Below, piece by piece: positions 1-5,229 of a DNA stretch of 5,334 nucleotides (its first letter is position 1; the number at the start of each line of letters is the position of its first letter). The position numbers and the translations under genes were made by a program. The stretch comes from an uncultured Elusimicrobia bacterium (lineage in GTDB: Bacteria; Elusimicrobiota; Endomicrobiia; Endomicrobiales; Endomicrobiaceae), in NCBI GenBank assembly GCA_937916125.1, contig CALGGE010000078.1:1-5334 (forward strand), given 5' to 3'. Under the pieces are notes generated by a model that saw only the letters and a program-made list of their open reading frames with translations, made no database searches and had not been told where the DNA came from.

Positions 1-11
1 TATTTTTCAAG

Positions 12-129
12 TAAGAATCAGTAGATTAGATTCTTAGGGCGACCATGTTCGTGGTCATTTCCGTCTTCCTATAGATGTTAGGAAATGACGGTAGTTGCGC
101 GGAATGTTTGCCCACCTTGCAAGGGCAAA
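12..129. repeat. cluster of four short inverted repeats
   Basis: Four hairpin-capable segments follow each other. TAAGAATC (12-19) pairs with GATTCTTA (29-36) across nine bases. GACCA (41-45) pairs with TGGTC (52-56), with an extra T-G wobble pair and a four-base GTTC loop. GTCATTTCC (54-62) pairs with GGAAATGAC (81-89). An alternative fold pairs CCGTC plus TTCCTA (61-71) with TAGGAA plus GACGG (79-91), leaving a two-base bulge. TTTGCCC (107-113) pairs with GGGCAAA (123-129) and encloses the palindrome CCTTGCAAGG (115-124). The arms were checked base by base. The arrangement resembles REP-type intergenic repeats in general form; no family is recognised. None is followed by a clear T run, so these are not called terminators. 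Confidence 0.55.
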
Positions 130-255
130 TCATCCGAAGTTGGAGCCCGGCTTGAAAAATATAAACGAATAGTGCCAGCACGAAAAAAAGCAAAATCTTC
201 TTCCGATACTTGAGCAAACGAGAACATGATTGCCTTTTTGCAAAAACGACAGTTG

Positions 256-276
256 AAAATTTGTGAAGCAAATTTT
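256..276 (-). terminator. weak hairpin just after the M48 peptidase gene
   Basis: AAAATTTG (256-263) and CAAATTTT (269-276) form a perfect eight-base stem with a five-base loop, beginning 14 bases past the TGA stop of the M48 gene. Read on the minus strand, the distal arm ends in TTTT, but no further T run follows. The stem has only one G-C pair. It could serve as a weak intrinsic terminator or as an RNA 3'-end stabiliser. Its position after a gene is the main support. Confidence 0.3.
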
Positions 277-290
277 GAGGGATGGAGGTA

Positions 291-1049
291 TCACTGCTTA
301 TTATAATATTTTAGAGCTTCTGACATATGGTTCTGCAAATCCTTTATTCTCTTTTCATCCGAAGGATGTGTGGATAAGAAAGCGGATATTCCGCCCTGCG
401 AACCTGAGCTTGCCTGTGCCATTCTTTCCCAAAATCTTACGGCTTCGTTAGGGTCGTAACCGGCTTTTGCCATCAGAAGAAGCCCCATATAATCGGCTTC
501 GGATTCGTGTTTTCTGCTATAGGGCAAAATAACACCGACATTCCCCGCAACGTTTACACCCATAAGAATTAAATCTTTATTAGGGTTATCCTGCAATGCC
601 ACATTGCCTGCTGCCAAACCATACTGAACAAGCTGTGCCTGTGCCGCTCTTTCCGCACCGTGACGGGCAATTGCGTGGGCAATTTCGTGCGACATTACCG
701 TAGCCAACCCTGCCTCTGTTTGAGTATAAGGTAAAATTCCCGTATATACAGCCACTTTACCGCCGGGAAGACACCAAGCGTTTGCTTCGCTGTTTTCAAG
801 CAGGTTAAACTCCCACTCATAGTCGCAACCGGAGACTGCGGCAATTTTCTTGCCGACTTTCTTTACAAGTTCGGTATTTGTTTTATCCGAAGATATTTTG
901 GATTCGGAAAGATATTGTTGATAGCTTGCCGACCCTGACGCTGCCTCTTCGCTTTCGTTACTTAAAAGGAGCTGTTTCCTGCCCGTTAATGCAACGGTAG
1001 TACAAGAGGATAAAATTAACATAAAAAATAACCAATAAATTTTTTTCAT
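291..1049 (-). CDS. M48 family zinc metallopeptidase, outer-membrane lipoprotein (LoiP/Oma1-like)
   Basis: Predicted 252-residue zinc protease tethered by a lipid anchor, probably in the periplasm on the outer membrane, where M48 relatives such as LoiP degrade or process damaged envelope proteins. Residues 1-16 are a lipoprotein signal: MKK, a hydrophobic core, then the lipobox LSSC with Cys16 as the lipidated residue. Thr17 argues against inner-membrane retention. The segment LTGRKQLLL near 21-29 is common after the anchor in this family. The zinc site is HEIAH (121-125: ligands His121 and His125, catalytic Glu122), with Glu182 of HESEAD (181-186) as expected third ligand. The STHPSDEKRI motif (226-235) is the usual C-terminal family signature. 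The start is the ATG at 1049, which gives the signal peptide and has GGAG eight bases upstream. The frame stays open to 1256, but that extension is intergenic repeat. The substrate is unknown. Family assignment is secure; the specific role is inferred. Confidence 0.93.
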   Translation of the reverse strand: MKKIYWLFFMLILSSCTTVALTGRKQLLLSNESEEAASGSASYQQYLSESKISSDKTNTELVKKVGKKIAAVSGCDYEWEFNLLENSEANAWCLPGGKVAVYTGILPYTQTEAGLATVMSHEIAHAIARHGAERAAQAQLVQYGLAAGNVALQDNPNKDLILMGVNVAGNVGVILPYSRKHESEADYMGLLLMAKAGYDPNEAVRFWERMAQASSGSQGGISAFLSTHPSDEKRIKDLQNHMSEALKYYNKQ

Positions 1050-1057
1050 AATATTTT

Positions 1058-1061
1058 CTCC
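1058..1061 (-). promoter_or_regulatory. ribosome binding site fixing the M48 peptidase start
   Basis: On the minus strand GGAG lies eight bases before the ATG at 1049. This favours the 252-residue lipoprotein over the 321-residue reading that starts inside the repeat array. Confidence 0.75.
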
Positions 1062-1097
1062 GATAATAAAAACATCTCCGCATATTCTATAAAATTT

Positions 1098-1126
1098 TTT
1101 AGATTTAATAAAGGGATTTTTGGCAA
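1098..1126 (-). promoter_or_regulatory. candidate promoter for the M48 peptidase gene
   Basis: On the minus strand TTGCCA (1121-1126) is separated by 17 bases from TCTAAA (1098-1103). These match five of six and four of six bases of the sigma-70 consensus, and would give a leader of about 40 bases. A second -10-like hexamer, TAGAAT (1084-1089), lies nearer the gene but has a poorer upstream partner. AT-rich intergenic DNA produces such matches by chance, so this is only a candidate. Confidence 0.25.
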
Positions 1127-1160
1127 GGAAAGGAACGGAAACGACAGTTGAAGAGTTGAG

Positions 1161-1260
1161 AACGGCAATGTATAATGTACGATGTACAATGTACAATGAA
1201 CGGCAACAATAACGGCAATGTATAATGTACAATGTATAATGTACAACGAACGGCAACTAC
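1161..1260 (+). repeat. two-unit 50-base tandem repeat of TAYAATG heptads plus AACGGC linker
   Basis: Units 1161-1210 and 1211-1260 align without gaps and differ at five of 50 positions. Each contains four tandem 7-base elements: TATAATG, TACGATG, TACAATG, TACAATG at 1171-1198, and TATAATG, TACAATG, TATAATG, TACAACG at 1221-1248. They are separated by a 22-base linker (1199-1220) containing two AACGGC words. The array sits between guaA and the M48 gene. On the minus strand one frame stays open through it and yields Tyr/Ile/His/Cys-rich nonsense such as LYIVHRTLYI. Related arrays occur at 4091-4160 and 5230-5334. Confidence 0.9.
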
Positions 1261-1280
1261 AAACTACAACGACAAACGAC

Positions 1281-1315
1281 TAACGGCGAGATGCTTCACT
1301 ACGTTCGGAATGACA
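1281..1315 (-). repeat. fragment resembling a dispersed intergenic repeat (CATTCCGAACG...CATCTC type)
   Basis: Read on the minus strand just past the guaA stop, the sequence runs GTCATTCCGAACGTAGTGA and on to GCATCTCGCC. From memory this resembles a class of dispersed intergenic sequence (TCATTCCGAACG...AGCATCTC) found in unrelated bacterial genomes. No copy of similar length occurs elsewhere in the window; a shorter, weaker relative is at 4161-4184. A database comparison would be needed to confirm the class. Confidence 0.4.
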
Positions 1316-1323
1316 ACATAAGG

Positions 1324-2850
1324 TTATTCCCATTCAATTGTAGCAGGCGGTTTCTGCGAAATATCGTAAACTACCCTGTTAGCTCCCTTAACTTCATTGA
1401 TAATTCTGGAAGAAATTTTTCCTAAAAGGTCATAGGGAAGCTTTACCCAGTCTGCAGTCATGGCATCAACGGAGTTTACGGCTCTGATAACTATAGTATA
1501 TTCATATGTTCTTTGGTCGCCCATAACACCTACAGTTTTTACAGGAAGAATTATCGCGAAAGATTGCCAAATTTTTTCATATAAACCTGCCTTTCTTATT
1601 TCATAATCAACGATAGCATCAGCCTCTTTAACTATTCTTAATTTCTCTTCGGTTATTTCACCCAAAGTTCTGATAGCAAGTCCCGGACCGGGAAAAGGCT
1701 GTCTGTCGATAATTTCATTAGGAATTTTCAATTCTCTGCCGAGTTCGCGAACTTCATCTTTAAAAAGAGATTTTAAAGGCTCGACCAGTTTCATTTTCAT
1801 TTTTTCAGGTAATCCGCCGACATTGTGATGGCTCTTTATTGTTACGGCTTTACCTATTTTGGCACTTTCTATAACATCGGGATAGATTGTCCCCTGAAGC
1901 AAGAAATCAATACCTTTAAGTTTCTTGGCTTCTTTTTCAAAAACTTCTATAAAAGTATGACCGATAATTTTTCTTTTCCGTTCGGGATCGGTAACACCTT
2001 TAAGTTTATTTAAGAACAAATTTTTTGCATCAACAATTATTAAATTTTTACCGAATTTTTTACCGAAAATTTTGCGAACTCTTTCCGTCTCGCCGAGCTT
2101 CTGCAGACCATGGTCAACATACACGCTAAAAAGTTGTTTACCTATAGCCTTATGCATCATTATTGCCGCTACGGAAGAATCCACCCCGCCGGATAAAGCA
2201 CACAATACTTTACTCTTACCGACCTGTTTTTTGATTCTTGCGATTTCGTCTTTGATATAGTTTTTCATTGTCCAGTCTTTTGAAACTTTACAGACTCTGA
2301 AAAGGAAGTTATCCAAAATTTGTTTACCGAAAGGAGAATGGTGAACTTCCGGATGAAACTGAACACCGTAAATTGTTCCGTCATTATTTACGATTGCCGC
2401 ATTGGGACAGTTTTTTGAGCTTGCGACTATTTTGAAATTTTTAGGAAGTTTTGTTAATTTGTCGCCGTGACTCATCCAAACGGGCATTTTTGTTTTTAAT
2501 CCGGCGAACAATAAAGATTTTGTTTTTATCTCTATATCGGCAAGTCCGTATTCTCTCTGTTTGGAATGCTGAACTTTCCCGCCCAAATGATGTGCAATAA
2601 GCTGCATACCGTAACAGATACCGAGAACGGGAACATTCATATTCCACACTTTTTCGTCGGGATGCGGAGCGTCTTTTTCGTACACACTGTTAGGACCGCC
2701 GGAAAGAATAATTGCTTCCACCGTATCGATATTTTCTATTTCGTCAAGTTTTTTGTTACCCGGGAATATTTCGCAATATACATGAGATTCCCTTATTTTT
2801 CTTGCGATTACTTGTGTGTATTGGGAACCGAAGTCAAGAATTAGAATCAT
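1324..2850 (-). CDS. guaA: GMP synthase (glutamine-hydrolysing)
   Basis: Cytosolic 508-residue enzyme that converts XMP, ATP and glutamine to GMP, the last step of guanine nucleotide synthesis. An N-terminal class I glutamine amidotransferase domain (about 1-190) carries the nucleophile Cys79 in GICYGMQ (78-84) and the partners His166 and Glu168 in FHPEV (165-169). An ATP pyrophosphatase domain follows, with the P-loop SGGVDSS (220-226). The C-terminal dimerisation domain contains RQPFPGPGLAIR (383-394) and ends in the canonical KPPATIEWE. Length is normal for the family and all catalytic residues are present. The chosen ATG at 2850 starts the conserved ILILDFGSQYTQ segment. The frame is open to 2892, but those 14 extra codons overlap metK and are not expected in the protein. 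It follows metK after 10 bases, so it is the second gene of that transcript. The guanine nucleotide it makes would supply GTP to the upstream nucleotidyltransferase if that enzyme uses GTP. Confidence 0.98.
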   Translation of the reverse strand: MILILDFGSQYTQVIARKIRESHVYCEIFPGNKKLDEIENIDTVEAIILSGGPNSVYEKDAPHPDEKVWNMNVPVLGICYGMQLIAHHLGGKVQHSKQREYGLADIEIKTKSLLFAGLKTKMPVWMSHGDKLTKLPKNFKIVASSKNCPNAAIVNNDGTIYGVQFHPEVHHSPFGKQILDNFLFRVCKVSKDWTMKNYIKDEIARIKKQVGKSKVLCALSGGVDSSVAAIMMHKAIGKQLFSVYVDHGLQKLGETERVRKIFGKKFGKNLIIVDAKNLFLNKLKGVTDPERKRKIIGHTFIEVFEKEAKKLKGIDFLLQGTIYPDVIESAKIGKAVTIKSHHNVGGLPEKMKMKLVEPLKSLFKDEVRELGRELKIPNEIIDRQPFPGPGLAIRTLGEITEEKLRIVKEADAIVDYEIRKAGLYEKIWQSFAIILPVKTVGVMGDQRTYEYTIVIRAVNSVDAMTADWVKLPYDLLGKISSRIINEVKGANRVVYDISQKPPATIEWE

Positions 2851-2856
2851 TTTTTT

Positions 2857-2862
2857 CTCCTT
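2857..2862 (-). promoter_or_regulatory. guaA ribosome binding site overlapping the metK stop codon
   Basis: Minus-strand AAGGAG lies six bases before the guaA ATG. Its first two bases are the last two of the metK TAA (2861-2863). A ribosome finishing metK therefore stops on the guaA initiation signal, an arrangement that favours coupled translation or reinitiation. It also rules out the in-frame upstream start at 2892. Confidence 0.85.
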
Positions 2863-4048
2863 AATATAGCGACCGCACGTCTTGGACTGCACTTTTTATC
2901 TCTTCTGCTTTGTTTGTAGCTTCCCACGGAAAATCGTTTCTTCCGAAATGTCCGTAAGCTGCGGTTTTTGTAAAAATAGGTTTCCTTAAACCTAAATAAT
3001 CAATAATTCCTTTCGGCGTCAACGGGAAAATTTTTCTGATTAAAGGTTCTAAAACATTGCCCGGAACTTTTCCCGAATGATGTGTATCCACCATTACGGA
3101 AACCGGTTCGGCAACACCTATTGCATAAGCAAGCTGCACCGTGCATTTATCGGCAACACCGCTTGCCACAATATTTTTGGCTATGTGGCGTGCCATATAA
3201 CAGGCACTTCTGTCAACTTTCGTGGAATCTTTTCCCGAGAAAGCTCCTCCGCCGTGAGCGGCAAAACCGCCGTAAGTATCAACTATAATTTTTCTTCCCG
3301 TCAGACCCGTATCTGCCTGAGGTCCGCCGATTAAGAATATGCCCGTCGGATTAATATAAATTTTGGTGTCTTTATCGATATATTTCCCGACTATGGGTTT
3401 TATTATTTTGTCAAATATTTCTTCTTTTGCTTTTTTGGTAATATTTTTACCCGATTTGTCCAAAACTGCATCCGTATGCTGAGTTGACAAAACAACCGTA
3501 TCAACTCTGTAAGGTTTCCAATCCCTGTATTCAACGGTAACCTGCGTTTTCCCGTCGGGACCTAAATACTTTAAAATATTTTTCTTTCTGACTTCGGAAA
3601 GCCTTAATGCAAGTTTATGTGCCAACATTATCGGAAGCGGCATCAACTCTTTTGTTTCTCTGCAGGCAAAACCTATCATTAAGCCCTGATCCCCCGCTCC
3701 GCCGGTATCAACACCCCTTGCAATGTCGGGAGATTGCGTGTTTACCGTATCGATTATGGCACATGTTTTATAATCGAATCCGTATTTTGCATCGGTATAA
3801 CCTATATTTTTTAAAGCCTGTTTTATAATTTCTCTTTTATTGATTTGTGCAGTTGTAGAAATTTCTCCGCCGAGAACCAAAAGACCGTTGGAAACAAATG
3901 TTTCGCAGGCAACTCTGGCAGCCTCGTCCTGTTTCAAAATAGCATCAAGAATACTGTCGGAGATGATATCGCAAACTTTATCGGGATGTCCTTCCGTAAC
4001 GGACTCCGACGTAAAAAACCAACCACGCTCTTTATTTTCTTTTTTCAT
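2861..4048 (-). CDS. metK: S-adenosylmethionine synthetase (methionine adenosyltransferase)
   Basis: Cytosolic 395-residue enzyme that makes S-adenosylmethionine from methionine and ATP, releasing phosphate and pyrophosphate; it works as a dimer or tetramer. Recognisable family blocks are SESVTEGHPDK (14-24, which holds the His that binds ATP phosphates), GAGDQG (117-122, MAT signature 1), NPTGIFLIGGPQADTGLTGRK around 233-253, and the glycine-rich signature 2 GGGAFSGKDSTKVDRSA (266-282). TAAYGHFGR (362-370) is the usual C-terminal block. Length and domain order are typical; no key residue is missing. The ATG at 4048 is preceded by AAGGA seven bases upstream (4056-4060). No SAM riboswitch is visible in the 139-base leader region, which instead holds a heptad repeat. 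A perfect TATAAT lies at 4066-4071 on the coding strand, but it is too close to the ribosome binding site to be a comfortable -10 box. Confidence 0.98.
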   Translation of the reverse strand: MKKENKERGWFFTSESVTEGHPDKVCDIISDSILDAILKQDEAARVACETFVSNGLLVLGGEISTTAQINKREIIKQALKNIGYTDAKYGFDYKTCAIIDTVNTQSPDIARGVDTGGAGDQGLMIGFACRETKELMPLPIMLAHKLALRLSEVRKKNILKYLGPDGKTQVTVEYRDWKPYRVDTVVLSTQHTDAVLDKSGKNITKKAKEEIFDKIIKPIVGKYIDKDTKIYINPTGIFLIGGPQADTGLTGRKIIVDTYGGFAAHGGGAFSGKDSTKVDRSACYMARHIAKNIVASGVADKCTVQLAYAIGVAEPVSVMVDTHHSGKVPGNVLEPLIRKIFPLTPKGIIDYLGLRKPIFTKTAAYGHFGRNDFPWEATNKAEEIKSAVQDVRSLY

Positions 4049-4090
4049 AATAATATCCTTATCTAATTATATAAGTTGAATAGTTTCAAC

Positions 4091-4160
4091 AACAATGTAT
4101 AATGTATAATGTATAATGTACAATGTACAATGAACGGCAAAACAACAAACGGCAACGGCA
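4091..4160 (+). repeat. heptad repeat array upstream of metK
   Basis: Five exact heptads run from 4098 to 4132: three TATAATG followed by two TACAATG. A degenerate AACAATG (4091-4097) precedes them. After the run comes an AACGGCAA segment, then an A/C-rich stretch and two further GGCAAC words up to about 4162. Compared with the 50-base arrays this copy has one more heptad and a longer, irregular linker, and no second run. It fills most of the gap between the nucleotidyltransferase stop (4188) and metK (4048), so it lies in the metK leader or its promoter region. Confidence 0.88.
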
Positions 4161-4187
4161 ACGACGAGAAGTTTGCTATCGCATTTT

Positions 4188-5213
4188 TTATTTTATATCA
4201 AACAGCAAGCCGTTGTAAACGGACAATCTGCCGGGAACATTTGAGCCGATTATACTGGAATAAAGCCTTGCATTTTTACCGATTGTAACTCCGTTCCAAA
4301 TTATCGAATCTTTTATTACGGCATCGTCAAGTATTTTCACATTGTCGCCGATAACCGTACCGTTATCAATAACAACGTTTTTACCGATTGTAACATTTTT
4401 ACCGATTAAAGACTTGCCTATAAACTTGACGCTTTTATCTATTTTACAGTTTTCGTCGGTAAAACATTCCGTGTTTTTTATTTTTTTACCGGTTATCTTT
4501 ACGGAAGCTCTGCCGAACAAAGCATCCTGAGTTCCTTTTCTGTACTCGTCGATATTTCCGATATCCGTCCAATATTCGTTCATCGTATATGCATAAATCG
4601 GTTTTTTCAATTTTAATAATTTAGGCCATAAATCCTTGCCGAAATCATAAAATCCGTCGGGGATATATTTAAAAACTTCCGGTTCAAAAATATAAATGCC
4701 GGTATTTACCGTATCGGAAAAAACAGAACCCCAAGTAGGCTTTTCCACAAAATTTACAATTCTGTTAAATCTGTCGGTTAATGTTATACCGTAAGCAAAT
4801 TTGGTTTCAATACTTTTTAAAACCATTGTGGCTACGGATTTTTTCTTTTTATGAAAAGCTATTGCCGATGTTAAATCTATATCAGTCAATCCGTCACCGG
4901 ACATAACAACAAAGGTTCCTTTATCAAAATATTTTTTACATTTTTTCAGACCGCCGGCAGTTCCCAAAAGTGTTTGTTCATACGAATAATTAATATCAAT
5001 ATTAAATTTCTTACCGTCGCCAAAATAATCGGTTATCATTTTGGGCAAAGTGTGTAAATTCATAACAATAGAATTTATGTTATGTTTTTTTAAGTTATTG
5101 ATTGTATGTTCTATCACCGGCTTATTAAGCATCGGTATCATCGGTTTCGGGCATTCGTAAGTTAGCGGTCTTAAGCGAGTGCCTGCACCTGCTGCCAAGA
5201 TAAAAGCCTTCAT
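4188..5213 (-). CDS. sugar-phosphate nucleotidyltransferase with left-handed beta-helix domain (GDP-mannose pyrophosphorylase-like)
   Basis: 341-residue cytosolic enzyme predicted to join a sugar 1-phosphate to a nucleotide (NTP + sugar-1-P to NDP-sugar + PPi). Residues 1-230 are a Rossmann-like nucleotidyltransferase domain: the P-loop signature GAGTRLRPLT (9-18) with PKP (22-24), LLGTAGG (82-88), the metal-binding SGDGLTDID (105-113), VEKP (156-159) and NTGIYIF (170-176). Residues about 255-325 are hexapeptide repeats (IGKNVTIGKNVVI, VIGDNVKI, VTIGKNARL) that form a left-handed beta-helix. The layout is closest to mannose-1-phosphate guanylyltransferase-like proteins. Long relatives carry an added phosphomannomutase domain, which is absent here. 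Glucose-1-phosphate thymidylyl- or uridylyltransferase activity cannot be excluded. The start is ATG 5213, with GGAG six bases upstream; the in-frame GTG at 5225 overlaps that signal. Likely role: nucleotide sugar for surface polysaccharide. It is separated from metK by 139 bases of repeat-bearing DNA, so shared transcription is uncertain. Confidence 0.87.
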   Translation of the reverse strand: MKAFILAAGAGTRLRPLTYECPKPMIPMLNKPVIEHTINNLKKHNINSIVMNLHTLPKMITDYFGDGKKFNIDINYSYEQTLLGTAGGLKKCKKYFDKGTFVVMSGDGLTDIDLTSAIAFHKKKKSVATMVLKSIETKFAYGITLTDRFNRIVNFVEKPTWGSVFSDTVNTGIYIFEPEVFKYIPDGFYDFGKDLWPKLLKLKKPIYAYTMNEYWTDIGNIDEYRKGTQDALFGRASVKITGKKIKNTECFTDENCKIDKSVKFIGKSLIGKNVTIGKNVVIDNGTVIGDNVKILDDAVIKDSIIWNGVTIGKNARLYSSIIGSNVPGRLSVYNGLLFDIK

Positions 5214-5219
5214 AAAATA

Positions 5220-5223
5220 CTCC
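5220..5223 (-). promoter_or_regulatory. ribosome binding site fixing the nucleotidyltransferase start
   Basis: GGAG on the minus strand lies six bases before the ATG at 5213. The alternative GTG at 5223-5225 overlaps the first base of this site and would add only MEYF ahead of the family's usual MKAFILAAG start. Confidence 0.8.
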
Positions 5224-5229
5224 ACACTT

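Larger units (their letters stand above)
1..290. other. gene-poor region rich in inverted repeats
   Basis: This stretch lies downstream of the M48 peptidase gene and runs off the left edge. I see no convincing gene in it. One minus-strand frame is open from 271 to 26 (81 codons). It could encode a short hydrophobic segment of the type KKILLFFVLALFVYIF, but it begins with TTG, has no Shine-Dalgarno sequence, and its last codons are made of hairpin sequence. What stands out instead is symmetry: perfect inverted repeats at 12-36, 41-55/56, 54-89, 107-129 and 256-276, plus a 12-base palindrome (five T, GC, five A) at 235-246. Such density is typical of non-coding repeat-derived DNA or decayed sequence, but the family is not one I can name. 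Confidence 0.5.

Noticed and set aside
26..271. Small minus-strand membrane protein gene of 81 codons
   Set aside because: It starts with TTG inside a hairpin, has no Shine-Dalgarno sequence, ends in hairpin-derived codons and resembles no family I know. The hydrophobic stretch alone is weak evidence in AT-rich DNA.
1281..1323. Intrinsic terminator directly after guaA
   Set aside because: No stem of useful length followed by a T run is visible on the minus strand; the segment looks like repeat sequence instead.
2566..2844. Plus-strand frames inside guaA, metK and the nucleotidyltransferase (for example 2566-2844, 3077-3334, 3840-4079)
   Set aside because: They are antisense to genes with clear family matches and show no recognisable motif of their own.
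2851..2892. Longer GMP synthase starting at 2892
   Set aside because: The added 14 residues overlap the metK coding end. The conserved family N-terminus and the ideal AAGGAG site both point to the ATG at 2850.
4066..4095. metK promoter TTGTTG (4090-4095), 18 bases, TATAAT (4066-4071) on the minus strand
   Set aside because: The -10 match is perfect, but transcription would begin about at 4059, inside the ribosome binding site at 4056-4060, leaving an almost absent leader. The -35 match is poor.
4049..4187. SAM riboswitch upstream of metK
   Set aside because: The gap is filled by heptad repeats and AACGGC-type sequence. I see no SAM-I-like multi-helix core or terminator hairpin.
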